A stretch of 21,865 bases of DNA from CAYPZL01 sp964415045 (GCA_964415045.1 CAYPZL010000092.1:1-21865); one strand, 5' to 3'. Counted from the stretch's first letter, positions 6,899 through 15,156 are shown. Numbers and translations: made by a program. The notes: generated by a model not told the origin, from the letters alone.

Positions 6899-6926
6899 AG
6901 TATACCTGCTGACGAGGTCTTTGCAA
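6899..6926 (-). promoter_or_regulatory. Promoter for accB
   Basis: The minus strand has TTGCAA (6926-6921), 16 nt, then TATACT (6904-6899). It is placed so that the terminator at 6853-6872 would be transcribed first. Confidence 0.55.
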
Positions 6927-6980
6927 TATAATTCCGGAAGCCCGCAGGGTGTGGTGTGCGAGGTCGGAGGGTCGCTCTTG

Positions 6981-7099
6981 GCCCCTCTTGGGGCATTTTC
7001 AGGCAGATGGATGCTCGCAAGAGCATACTTCGGTTGCATCGGAGGACTTCATGCGAGGCCCCGGCGTGTGAGCGCCGGCGCCGGAGAGAAGGCCTCTCT
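6981..7099. other. Hairpin-rich spacer between the DUF11 gene and accB
   Basis: Four small stem-loops follow one another. They are GCCCC/GGGGC (6981-6994, followed by ATTTTC on the plus strand), ATGCTC-GCAA-GAGCAT (7011-7026, with a GNRA-type loop), CCGGCG/CGCCGG (7061-7078) and AGAGA/TCTCT (7085-7099). No gene and no convincing matching promoter were seen. A perfect TATAAT occurs on the plus strand at 6927-6932 but lacks a -35 box. Confidence 0.4.
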
Positions 7100-7126
7100 G
7101 GGGCAATTGCGGCGGGGTGGGCGCAG

Positions 7127-7161
7127 AAAAAAAACGCCGCGGCCACTCACGGACCGCGGCG
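7127..7161 (-). terminator. Intrinsic terminator of the DUF11 lipoprotein gene
   Basis: On the minus strand the stem CGCCGCGG/CCGCGGCG is followed by eight Ts. It begins 12 nt after the stop codon at 7174. This is the clearest terminator in the window. Confidence 0.9.
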
Positions 7162-7173
7162 CCTGCCAGTCTG

Positions 7174-9033
7174 TCAGTTGCTCATGTTGTACTGCTGGTA
7201 CACATGCGTGGCTTCCGTCTGTTCCACCGGCAGCGCCAGCGTGTCGGTGTGCATGGTCGCCTTGAACCGCACGTCGCCTGCCCGGGCTCCTCGGACGACG
7301 ACCCGCCAGGTGGCCTTGGTCCTCGGCTCGAGATTCCGCAACGGGGCGAAGCTGACGGTCCTGCCCATGATGGAGCCGGCGGTGGCGCCGGCCGAAGAGA
7401 CGTATTGCAGCTTGTCGTCGAGCATGCAGACGACCCGCACGTTGGTGTCGGCGGCCGAACCCTGGTTGATCACCGTGATGACGTAGGTCGTAGTGTTGCC
7501 GACCTCGACCGGATCCTCCAGGTCAACCACTTCCAGTCTGGTGGCCGCAATTCCGGTGATCTTCGTTTTGGACGTGTCGGTGACGGTCTCGGCACAGTAC
7601 GCCGTGGCGGTCGCCGTGGCCATCACCTCGCCCTCCTTTGTCGGTACGTACGAGACGCGTACCTTCTTGGAGGTATTGGGCTCGAGCGTGCCGAGTTCCC
7701 ACACCAGCTTGGAGGTGGACAACTGGGCGCCGGCCGTTGCTTCAATCGAGGTCACTCCCGGCGGAATGATGTCTTCGATCATGGTGTTGCGTGCCGGTCC
7801 GTCGCCCTTGTTGATCACGGTGATCTCATAGGAGATGGGACGGCCGAGATATTGTCTTTGCGGTCCGGCCTTCGTGATGGCCAGAATCGGCTGACGCACG
7901 TTCGTGAGGGTCGCATCCGATTCGGCCCGGAGACCGGAGGCCGAGGTGGCGGTGGCCTTGTTTACGTATACGCCGGTTTTCGTGGCGCGGAGTTTGATGG
8001 AGAAGCGTCTCGATTCCTGGGCCGCCAGTGTCCCGGCGTCGAGGACCACTTTGCCTTTGCCGTCCGCCGTCTGCATTCCGGCCGGCAGCGTGTCCACGAT
8101 CTGCACGTTCTGGGCCGCGCCGGTGCCCGTGTTGGTCACCACGAACTCCACCGGAATCGGCTCACACAGCAGGGCCTCGGCCGGAGCGATCTTCGTCAGC
8201 TCCAGCGTCGGCTGCACCACGCGCACCATGGCGCAGTCGCGCATCGTATGCGTGATGGCCGTGCAGTGCTCCAACTGGTCGGTATCGCTGGCGACGCCGG
8301 AGATCTTGATGGTCTTGTTCGCCTTCGGTCCCAGCGAGTTGATCTCCCAGACGAGCTGGTTGTTCTGCGTCAGAGCGGTGGGGTCGGAACCCTTGAAGGC
8401 GAATTCCTTCGACAGCGTTTCCGTGATGACCACATCGGTGAGCATCATATCGGTCAGGTTTACGACCTTGATGGCGTAGGTGAAGGGTTCGTTGAGGCGG
8501 ATCTCCTTGGGCATGGCCTTCTCGATCTGAATGATGCCGTAATCCGGGCGCGGATACGTCATCGAGAGGATGTGCCCGTCGACCCCGTCCATGGCGATCA
8601 GGCCCGTGGCCGGGACGATCTTGTCGTACGTACGGGTCGGGGCCACAAACTCCCTTGTCACCGGCTGCATCTCTTCGACCGAGGCCGTTACGAGTTCCGG
8701 CTGCCCCGTCCGCGCCGGCGCTATCGGCTCCAACTGTCGCATCGGTTGGACGGTCGTTGCCTCCGTTACGGGCTGCATCTCACGCATCGGTTGGGCCGCC
8801 GTCGTAATGTCCAGCTCCTCCAGCGCGGGTTCCGCAGGTTCGACCCTGGGCTGCGCGACCAGTTTGGACGGTACCGCCACGGCCGGTCGCAGGTCTTTGT
8901 CCCAGAAGAAACTCTTGCCCGCCGTGGTTACGGCGGGTTTGGACTCGTTCGGACCCAGTGCCTTACCGGTACCCTTGCAGCCGCCCAAGAGCATCACGAA
9001 GACAAGAAATGAAAAAATCAACACCTTCTTCAT
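7174..9033 (-). CDS. DUF11-repeat cell-envelope lipoprotein
   Basis: This 619-aa protein has a lipoprotein signal ending LLGGC (Cys19), so it is probably anchored to a membrane and faces outward. A linker (about 20-160) rich in Pro and Glu repeats the phrases QPMR and MQPVT. Four DUF11-type beta-sandwich repeats of about 110 residues follow. Each opens with a line like LELTKIAPAEALLCEP and contains the hallmark TYxIxVxNxG, seen for example as ISYEITVINKG and TTYVITVINQG. DUF11 proteins are surface or envelope adhesin-like proteins with no known catalytic role. The ATG at 9033 is chosen over the GTG one codon earlier because AGGAG is 7 nt before it. A strong promoter about 300 bp upstream and a strong terminator frame it as a single-gene transcript. 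Confidence 0.88.
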   Translation of the reverse strand: MKKVLIFSFLVFVMLLGGCKGTGKALGPNESKPAVTTAGKSFFWDKDLRPAVAVPSKLVAQPRVEPAEPALEELDITTAAQPMREMQPVTEATTVQPMRQLEPIAPARTGQPELVTASVEEMQPVTREFVAPTRTYDKIVPATGLIAMDGVDGHILSMTYPRPDYGIIQIEKAMPKEIRLNEPFTYAIKVVNLTDMMLTDVVITETLSKEFAFKGSDPTALTQNNQLVWEINSLGPKANKTIKISGVASDTDQLEHCTAITHTMRDCAMVRVVQPTLELTKIAPAEALLCEPIPVEFVVTNTGTGAAQNVQIVDTLPAGMQTADGKGKVVLDAGTLAAQESRRFSIKLRATKTGVYVNKATATSASGLRAESDATLTNVRQPILAITKAGPQRQYLGRPISYEITVINKGDGPARNTMIEDIIPPGVTSIEATAGAQLSTSKLVWELGTLEPNTSKKVRVSYVPTKEGEVMATATATAYCAETVTDTSKTKITGIAATRLEVVDLEDPVEVGNTTTYVITVINQGSAADTNVRVVCMLDDKLQYVSSAGATAGSIMGRTVSFAPLRNLEPRTKATWRVVVRGARAGDVRFKATMHTDTLALPVEQTEATHVYQQYNMSN

Positions 9034-9189
9034 CACACCGCTCCTTTCACATCTTGAAGCTCACATCCAACTTTGGACGCGCGCAAGAACGGGCCGCGGC
9101 CCGGGAATCCTCTCATGGCAAGAGAAATGAGCTTCCAGAAATGCTGACGTTATCGCCTCTGTGGTCAATCGTCTGATACTCCTTCCTCC

Positions 9190-9237
9190 GTACTGCAGAG
9201 AAGCGTCGACTGACGCGTTTCGCGACAGCGACAGTAC
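9190..9237 (-). other. Large hairpin in the leader of the DUF11 gene
   Basis: On the minus strand GTACTG pairs with CAGTAC. Nested inside are GTCG/CGAC, CTG/CAG and CGCG/CGCG around a small A-rich loop, with one bulge and one mismatch. A purine-rich GGAGGAAGGAG follows directly downstream. The palindrome GGGCCGCGGCCC (9091-9102) lies further down the same leader. Confidence 0.5.
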
Positions 9238-9341
9238 ACACAAGTAAGCAGTCAGGCGTGCCCAACATGCTGTTTTTCCACTTAAAATATACGATAGGGT
9301 GCCTTTTGCGCAAAGCTGAGACGCTTGCTTATTATTGCCTG

Positions 9342-9371
9342 ATTATACTAAATATCCTATTGTGAAGTCAA
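9342..9371 (-). promoter_or_regulatory. Strong promoter for the DUF11 gene
   Basis: The minus strand has TTGACT (9371-9366), 18 nt, then a perfect TATAAT (9347-9342). The start would be near 9335, which makes a leader of about 300 nt. The rest of 9037-9695 holds this leader, the divergent promoter for the methyltransferase gene and that gene's own leader. No other gene is convincing there. Confidence 0.7.
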
Positions 9372-9390
9372 GGGTTATGTGCGCGCAATG

Positions 9391-9420
9391 TTGAAGCGGG
9401 CCGGCCGGGTCGCTTACACT
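9391..9420 (+). promoter_or_regulatory. Probable promoter for the homocysteine methyltransferase gene
   Basis: TTGAAG (9391-9396) and TACACT (9415-9420) are separated by 18 nt. The start would be near 9427, which leaves a leader of about 270 nt. That leader contains GCCGGG/CCCGGC (9440-9461) and a CGC-GAAA-GCG hairpin. I could not match it to SAM, SAH or cobalamin riboswitches. Confidence 0.4.
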
Positions 9421-9695
9421 GTCCGATAACGAGATGCCTGCCGGGACAGTTCAGGCCCGGCGTACCGCGAAAGCGAAAAGGCTTGCGTCAATAACCGCTT
9501 GGGGTTACTCTGCCCATATTATCGTCCCCAGGAGTGTTCCTGCCATGTGCTTGAAGGCATGATGCCGGTCATCAGGCCCGCGGGGGCTGAGGTTCCGCTG
9601 CCTGTGTTGCCGGCAGTGCTGTGTGTTATCGGTCGATACGGCGGGGAAGACGGAAACGCCCGCCCGGAGAATTCTGCAAGGAGGCTGAAAATATC

Positions 9696-11561
9696 GTGAG
9701 ACGGTCCGAGTTTTCCCGGTTGCTGTCGGAGAAGGTCCTCATCGGCGATGGGGCGATGGGAACGATGCTCTATCAGTACGGCGTCTTCCTGAATCGCTGT
9801 TTCGACGAGCTCAACGTGAGCGATCCGGCACTGGTCAAGCGAGTGCATGATGCGTATGTCGAGGTCCAGGCCGACTTTATCGAGACCAACACGTTCGGGG
9901 CCAACCGGCTCAAGCTCTCGGCGTACGGCCTGGCCGGGGAGGTTGCCCGGATCAACCGGCGCGGCGTGGAGATCGCCCGGGAAGTGGCGGCCGGCAAGGT
10001 GCTTGTGGCCGGGTCCATCGGCCCGTTAGGTTGCGAGCTCACCGAGCACGGTCCCATGACGTCCCCGGAAGCCCGGGAGATATTTCGCGAGCAGGGTGAG
10101 GCTCTGATCGAGGCCGGCTGCGATCTGTTGATTCTCGAGACCTTCTCGAACCCCGACGAGCTGTTGATCGCTCTTGCCGGCGCCGGCGACATTGCCGACG
10201 TTCCGTTGATTGCCCAGCTCTCGGCGAATGAGAACCAGGAGACGGTGTACGGCGAGCCAATCGAGCAGGCGATCGCGAAAGTGGCCCGCGAGCCGGCAGT
10301 GGACGTGGTGGGCTTGAACTGCTCGGTGGGGCCCTCGGATATGCTCAGCAGTCTCGAGCTGATCCGTCAGGTCACCGATAAGCCCATCTCGATTCAACCC
10401 AACGCGGGCATGCCCCGGCAAATCGAGGGCCGGCAGCTCTATATGTCGACCCCGGAATACATGGCCGAGTTTGCCAAGCGCTTCTTCGAAAAGGGGGCCA
10501 GGGTGATCGGAGGCTGTTGCGGAACGACGCCGGACCATATCAGAGAGATTGGCCGTGCCGTCCGTTCCATGGATAAGGCGGCGTCCCGGACAACGGTTTC
10601 GGTGGTGGCCACGCCGAAGGGTGCGGCTCCGGCCATCCTGGCCGAGGCAAGACCGCTTGCGGAGAGGTCCCGATTCGGGGCGAAGCTGGCGGCCGGAGAG
10701 AAAGTGGCGACCATCGAGGTGACACCGCCGCGGGGCGTGGACGTGGCTGCGATCATCGAGAAAGCCGCCCTCTGCGCCGAGGTGGGCATCGACGCGATCA
10801 ATATTCCGGACGGGCCGCGCGCCAGCTCGCGACTTTCTCCCATGGTCACGGCCGTTCGGATCCAGCAGGAGGCCGACATCGAGGCCGTTCTGCATTTCTG
10901 CTGTCGCGACCGAAACCTGATCGGCATGCAATCCGACATCCTCGGGGCGTTTGCCATCGGCTTGCGCAACCTGCTCATCGTCACGGGCGACCCGCCGAAG
11001 CTGGGCGAATACCCCAGCGCCACCGGCGTCTTTGACATGGACTCGATCGCCCTGACCGGGGTCGTGCACAATCTGAATCGCGGTGCCGACATCGGCGGCA
11101 ACCGCATCGATCCGCCTACGGAGTTGGTTGTCGGGGTCGGCGCCAACCCCGTGGCCACCGACGTGCCTCGGGAGATCGAGCGGTTTCGCCAGAAGGTCCT
11201 GGCGGGGGCGGAATACGCCGTCACCCAGCCGGTCTTCGACGCCGACAGCCTGTTTCGTTTCCTGGAGGCGATTGAGGATTTCCGGGTCCCGATCGTCGCG
11301 GGCATCTGGCCGTTTACCAGCTACAAGAATGCCGAGTTCATGGCCAATGAGGTTCCCGGGGTGGTGGTTCCTCCGCGGTTGCTGGAGCGGATGAGGGCGG
11401 CCGAGACGCGCGCGCAGGGGCGGGCGCTGGGCGTGGAGATCGCGCGGGAGCTGGTGGCCCGGGTCCAGGATCACGTGGCCGGCTTTGCCGTCAGTGCGCC
11501 GTTCGGCAACGTCAAGGTGGCTCTGGCCGTTTTAGGGAAGATGGATATCGGCGCCATTTGA
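9696..11561 (+). CDS. yitJ: Bifunctional homocysteine S-methyltransferase / methylenetetrahydrofolate reductase
   Basis: This is a 621-aa YitJ-like fusion. Residues 1-300 are the homocysteine-binding barrel (LIGDGAMGTMLYQYG, FIETNTFGANRLKL) with the zinc ligands Cys209 (GLNCS) and Cys274-Cys275 (GGCCGTTP). Residues 325-621 are the FAD-dependent MTHFR barrel (IEVTPPRGVD, NLLIVTGDPPKLG, QPVFDADSLFRF, IVAGIWP). It should reduce methylene-tetrahydrofolate to methyl-tetrahydrofolate and pass the methyl group to homocysteine, giving methionine. No cobalamin domain is present. The GTG at 9696 is chosen because AAGGAGG lies 11 nt upstream and the family alignment begins here. The in-frame extension upstream looks non-coding. 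thyX follows 34 nt downstream. Confidence 0.92.
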   Translation: MRRSEFSRLLSEKVLIGDGAMGTMLYQYGVFLNRCFDELNVSDPALVKRVHDAYVEVQADFIETNTFGANRLKLSAYGLAGEVARINRRGVEIAREVAAGKVLVAGSIGPLGCELTEHGPMTSPEAREIFREQGEALIEAGCDLLILETFSNPDELLIALAGAGDIADVPLIAQLSANENQETVYGEPIEQAIAKVAREPAVDVVGLNCSVGPSDMLSSLELIRQVTDKPISIQPNAGMPRQIEGRQLYMSTPEYMAEFAKRFFEKGARVIGGCCGTTPDHIREIGRAVRSMDKAASRTTVSVVATPKGAAPAILAEARPLAERSRFGAKLAAGEKVATIEVTPPRGVDVAAIIEKAALCAEVGIDAINIPDGPRASSRLSPMVTAVRIQQEADIEAVLHFCCRDRNLIGMQSDILGAFAIGLRNLLIVTGDPPKLGEYPSATGVFDMDSIALTGVVHNLNRGADIGGNRIDPPTELVVGVGANPVATDVPREIERFRQKVLAGAEYAVTQPVFDADSLFRFLEAIEDFRVPIVAGIWPFTSYKNAEFMANEVPGVVVPPRLLERMRAAETRAQGRALGVEIARELVARVQDHVAGFAVSAPFGNVKVALAVLGKMDIGAI

Positions 11562-11595
11562 GGCCCGGCAGTGCCGGTTTCACGAGGGTACCTGT

Positions 11596-12225
11596 ATGAC
11601 GCAGCAAGCGTGTGCAAGTCAGTTGGAAGTCGAGCTGGTGGCGATTACGCCCGAGGCGCAGCGCGTGATCGAGCAAGCCGGCAGGACCTGCTATCTGAGC
11701 TTCGACCGGGCGCAGGCGAATTCTCATGAGGAGTTCATCCGCCGGCTGATCAAGATGGGACACGAATCGCCGCTGGAACACGCCTACGCGACCTTTCGCG
11801 TGCGGAACTGCTCTCGCGCGATGACCCACCAGCTCGTGAGGCACCGCTTGATGGCGGTCTCACAGCAGTCCCAGCGCTACGTGGACGAGAAGGGCTTCGC
11901 CTACGTCGTTCCGGAGGGCATCCCGCCGGAGTTCGTCGAGGACTTCCACAAAGACATGGAAGTGATCCAGGAGATGTACCGCAAATGGCGGGCTCGGGGC
12001 GTGCGAAAGGAGGACGCGCGGTTCGTCCTGCCCAATGCCTGCGTCAGTGAGATTGTGGTCTCGGCCAATTTCCGGGAGTGGCGTCATATTTTCACGCTTC
12101 GCCTGTCGCCGAAGGCCCAGTGGGAGATACGCCGGGCGTGCGGGCTGATGCTGGCGATTCTCAAGGAGCACGCGGGGGTGTGTTTTGAGGACATTGACGG
12201 CGCCGACGAGCCGGCATCCGCATAG
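11596..12225 (+). CDS. thyX: Flavin-dependent thymidylate synthase
   Basis: ThyX methylates dUMP to dTMP using methylene-tetrahydrofolate, FAD and NADPH. The 209-aa length is normal. The ThyX motif RHRx7S is intact at residues 82-92 (RHRLMAVSQQS). The substrate-site stretches GHESPLEHA (55-63) and NFREWRHIFTLRLSPKAQWE are clear. The ATG has GAGGGT 6 nt upstream. It lies 34 nt behind the methyltransferase/MTHFR gene on the same strand. The two probably form an operon whose products compete for the same folate, which would couple methionine and dTMP supply. The 3' end converges on the phosphatase gene with a 26-bp gap. Confidence 0.97.
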   Translation: MTQQACASQLEVELVAITPEAQRVIEQAGRTCYLSFDRAQANSHEEFIRRLIKMGHESPLEHAYATFRVRNCSRAMTHQLVRHRLMAVSQQSQRYVDEKGFAYVVPEGIPPEFVEDFHKDMEVIQEMYRKWRARGVRKEDARFVLPNACVSEIVVSANFREWRHIFTLRLSPKAQWEIRRACGLMLAILKEHAGVCFEDIDGADEPASA

Positions 12226-12251
12226 ACGCGGAGCCGGGGTCCCGGATCGAT

Positions 12252-13529
12252 TTAGAGGATTTCCAGCCCCACGATCGTCATGTCGTCCAGTTCGGCCGGA
12301 TCGATCCGCCGATCTTTCGCCCGCTCCGTCAGCCTGTCGATGATCTTCGTGACGGGAGCGTCATTCATCTTGACCAGATCCTCAGCGAACCGCATGTCCG
12401 TGGTGCCGTCGAAATGTCCGATCAACGATTCGGCCCCGTCGGAGTACAACAACAGCCGGTCGCCGGGCTCGAGCTGCACGGTTTCCTGGACGAACTCGGC
12501 ATTCTCGAATATGCCCAGCAGGGCCCCGCGTGTTTCCAGTTGCTGCGGAGGCTGACCGGCGCGCAGGAGAATGGGATAGGGGTGTCCGGCCCGGGCGAAG
12601 GTGAGCTGCCGGGTCTTGACGTTGAGAAGGCAGTAACAGCACGTGGCGAATTGATAGCCCGAGAGCTTTTGGCCGGCCATTCGGGCGTTGAGGTTCCTCA
12701 TCGCTTCGGCGGGAGTGAAAATGCGGTACCGGTTGTTGACGGTCTCTCGCATGACCAGGGCCTGCTTGATGAAGATGGTCAGCAGAGCCGCGGGCATGGA
12801 GTGCCCGACGGCGTCGGCGATGTAGAATCCGATGTGTTGTTCGTCGATCCGCGTGACGTCGTAGATATCTCCGGAGACCCACTCGGCCGGGAGGAACATG
12901 GCGGCCCACTGCGTTTCCTCGCTGTTGGGCAGATGCGAGGGCAGAAAATCGCGCTGGACCAGTCCGGCCAAGCGGAGCTGTTCCGTCAGACTGTTGACCA
13001 GGGCCCCCTCAGGCTGCGACTCATCGGCCATGCGAGAGCCCCAGAGCCTTTCCGACGAGCTCGTCAGGGCCGGGGGCTTTACCGCGATCCCCAGGTTCTG
13101 ATGCTTGCGCTGCGTCAGGTTGACGCTGATGCAGGCCCACAGGTCATCGAGCGAGATGCTCTCCACACTGCTGGTCATCGAGAAGCTGCTGTCCGAGGGC
13201 ATCAGCGAGAAGCTCCGGACCGGTCGTCTGATCCTTTGCGTGAGGAAGATGGCCGCGATGTTGTTTCTCTCAAGCGATTCGATAATGCGCCCCAGTTTCG
13301 GGTCCTGGGAGAGGTCCGTTCCCTGGGCGTCGATGATGGCGGTTCCGATGAGGTCGGGCCGCCGGCTGATGGCCTCGTGGTCGTCCGGAGGCAGGACGCG
13401 GAACGAGAGCTTCTTATGGCGGAAGAGTCGCTTCATCTCCGCCGGCAGTTCCGCCTTATCGGACAGAAAGACCACGTCGGTAAAACTCTCCGGCGCCTCG
13501 GAACGTCTCGTTGCCTGCATTATTCCCAT
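12252..13529 (-). CDS. SpoIIE/RsbU-type PP2C protein phosphatase with receiver-like N-terminus
   Basis: This is a 425-aa cytosolic protein. Residues 15-130 look like a response-regulator fold: VVFLSD as strand 1, TAIIDAQGTDLS with an Asp at the usual phosphorylation strand, and IAAIFLTQ as strand 4. The typical acidic pair and Lys are not clear, so it may be degenerate. Residues 190-425 are a PP2C-like phosphatase of the RsbU/SpoIIE type with metal motifs VSGDIYD (Asp221), IADAVGHSMPAA, LLYSDGAESL and ELDDMTIV, all present. Such proteins usually dephosphorylate anti-anti-sigma factors, but no partner gene is in the window. The ATG at 13529 is chosen because a GGAAGAAGG purine run precedes it by about 8 nt. 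yggS lies 157 bp upstream on the same strand. Confidence 0.88.
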   Translation of the reverse strand: MGIMQATRRSEAPESFTDVVFLSDKAELPAEMKRLFRHKKLSFRVLPPDDHEAISRRPDLIGTAIIDAQGTDLSQDPKLGRIIESLERNNIAAIFLTQRIRRPVRSFSLMPSDSSFSMTSSVESISLDDLWACISVNLTQRKHQNLGIAVKPPALTSSSERLWGSRMADESQPEGALVNSLTEQLRLAGLVQRDFLPSHLPNSEETQWAAMFLPAEWVSGDIYDVTRIDEQHIGFYIADAVGHSMPAALLTIFIKQALVMRETVNNRYRIFTPAEAMRNLNARMAGQKLSGYQFATCCYCLLNVKTRQLTFARAGHPYPILLRAGQPPQQLETRGALLGIFENAEFVQETVQLEPGDRLLLYSDGAESLIGHFDGTTDMRFAEDLVKMNDAPVTKIIDRLTERAKDRRIDPAELDDMTIVGLEIL

Positions 13530-13686
13530 AGCGGTTGCCTTCTTCCTTTTGCCGTGTGCGCTGCGGCACGGCATACATCCATGTGGCCCCTGTCAGCATA
13601 TCTATCTTCGTCCGGAACGGGCCGTCACTTTGGGGATTTGTGCTCTGGGAATGTGGTGATTACTGGCCGCCGGGGACCGAGTCTCC

Positions 13687-14409
<723 letters not shown>

Positions 14410-14451
14410 GTGCCAGCACCATAAGTGAACCCCGGAACATCCATGTCGTTT

Positions 14452-14465
14452 GGCACGTACGTGCC
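14452..14465. promoter_or_regulatory. 14-bp perfect palindrome, possible operator
   Basis: GGCACGTACGTGCC is a perfect palindrome 43 bp upstream of yggS. It resembles a dimeric regulator site. No regulator can be named. Confidence 0.35.
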
Positions 14466-14872
14466 TACCGGCGTCAGTCTATGGCAGTTTGACGAGTCGC
14501 ACAAGAGCGCCGCCGAAAATTTCGCTCCCTTTGTGTATGACGGGAAGGGCGGAACGCCTGCGTGGCAGCCGACGGATAGTAGGGTCCGTATGTCGGCAAT
14601 CCAGCCCGACAGGCAACGGCGGTGGCGTGGAAGAAGGGCGACGCTGGAGAGACTGCCGGGGCGATGCGGCGCCGGGTCGGGCTTTGCAGGAGGACGGCAC
14701 GCAAGGACGGTCGCTGCGCTTGCGAACGAGAAAAATCCTCCCGGCACATGTCGCGTCATGAGTGACGATCCCCCCGTTTTCTGGGCGCAAAGGGTGCACG
14801 TGCGGGGCCTTAGCGCCGGCGGAAGGGCCCTAACGGCGCCAAAAAAATTTGCGAAATCAGTGGTCTTTTATC
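14466..14872. other. Stretch without a convincing gene
   Basis: Reading frames of 90-150 codons are open on both strands here, but none has a ribosome site, a recognisable family or consistent composition. Their products become Arg-rich in the middle. A hairpin-forming GCGCCG/CGGCGC pair near 14812-14840 precedes an A-rich tract (14841-14850) just upstream of the small-RNA promoter. The tract may act as an UP element. Confidence 0.5.
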
Positions 14873-14901
14873 TTGCATTGGCCTGATTTGGGCGATATAA
14901 T
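14873..14901 (+). promoter_or_regulatory. Near-consensus promoter for a small RNA
   Basis: TTGCAT (14873-14878), 17 nt, and a perfect TATAAT (14896-14901). An A/T-rich stretch begins 32 bp upstream of the -35 box and could be an UP element. No protein gene follows on this strand, and the next genes are convergent. Confidence 0.75.
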
Positions 14902-14907
14902 CAAGTG

Positions 14908-15096
14908 TCATGGACGGTGGCAGGGGTGGAGGTTCTTCCCCTTGCGTTGTGGAGTGTGGTTGGATTGGCAAGCCGGCAGATTACTTTTTTGCTCTTTGAG
15001 TTGCGAAAAGTGGTTGCTTTTTAGCATATAAACCTCGGCGAGGCAGCGTGGTCCACCGGTCTCCCCCCCAGCCGGTCCCACCACCTCGCCATTTTT
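14908..15096 (+). ncRNA. Candidate small non-coding RNA, about 190 nt
   Basis: The stretch lies between a near-consensus promoter and an intrinsic terminator, and no open frame with a ribosome site fills it. Visible folds are GCAGGGG with CCCTTGC near the 5' end, GCGAAAAG with CTTTTTAGC (15003-15025, one bulge) and the terminator stem-loop. The 5' segment TGGCAGGGGTGG could also pair with CCACCTCGCCA at the 3' end to make a rod. The size and rod-like option recall 6S RNA, but I cannot find a firm 6S signature. The sequence lacks the SRP, tmRNA and RNase P consensus motifs. The exact ends are predictions. Confidence 0.5.
15037..15096 (+). terminator. Intrinsic terminator of the small RNA
   Basis: GGCGAGG (15037-15043) pairs with CCTCGCC (15084-15090), TGGT with ACCA, and ACCGG with CCGGT, around a C-rich loop. 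ATTTTT follows directly. Confidence 0.75.
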
Positions 15097-15116
15097 CCGC
15101 GCTTTGCGCGGGAAAA
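15092..15116. other. Hairpin behind the small-RNA terminator
   Basis: TTTT-T-CCGCGC and GCGCGG-G-AAAA form an 11-bp stem (one T-G pair) with a TTT loop. It lies 40 bp past the yjbQ stop codon, so it may protect or end the yjbQ transcript. No T-run follows on the minus strand. Confidence 0.5.
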
Positions 15117-15156
15117 CAGTCAAAATGAGAGCGAGACAGAACCCGGTTGCAGTGCC

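Noticed and set aside
7117..9012. Plus-strand frame of over 600 codons opposite the DUF11 gene
   Set aside because: A typical antisense shadow in GC-rich DNA, rich in Arg, Gly and His. The minus strand has clear domains, ribosome site, promoter and terminator.
9061..9243. 60-codon frame in the DUF11 leader
   Set aside because: No good start. It overlaps the hairpins, and its composition follows the GC palindromes rather than a protein.
9301..9345. GCGCAAAGC-like stretch suggesting a cyclic-di-GMP riboswitch
   Set aside because: Only a few bases match, and the second conserved half and tetraloop receptor are missing.
9499..9699. 66-codon frame whose stop overlaps the GTG of the methyltransferase gene
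   Set aside because: It starts with TTG without a ribosome site and has no coding look; the overlap is probably chance.
12226..12251. CCGGGGTCCCGG hairpin between thyX and the phosphatase gene as a bidirectional terminator
   Set aside because: The stem is only 4-5 bp with a very tight loop and no T-run of note.
14425..14886. Open frame of 153 codons on the plus strand
   Set aside because: No ribosome site, no recognisable family, Arg-rich middle, and its end overlaps the -35 box of the small-RNA promoter. An overlapping minus-strand frame is equally open.
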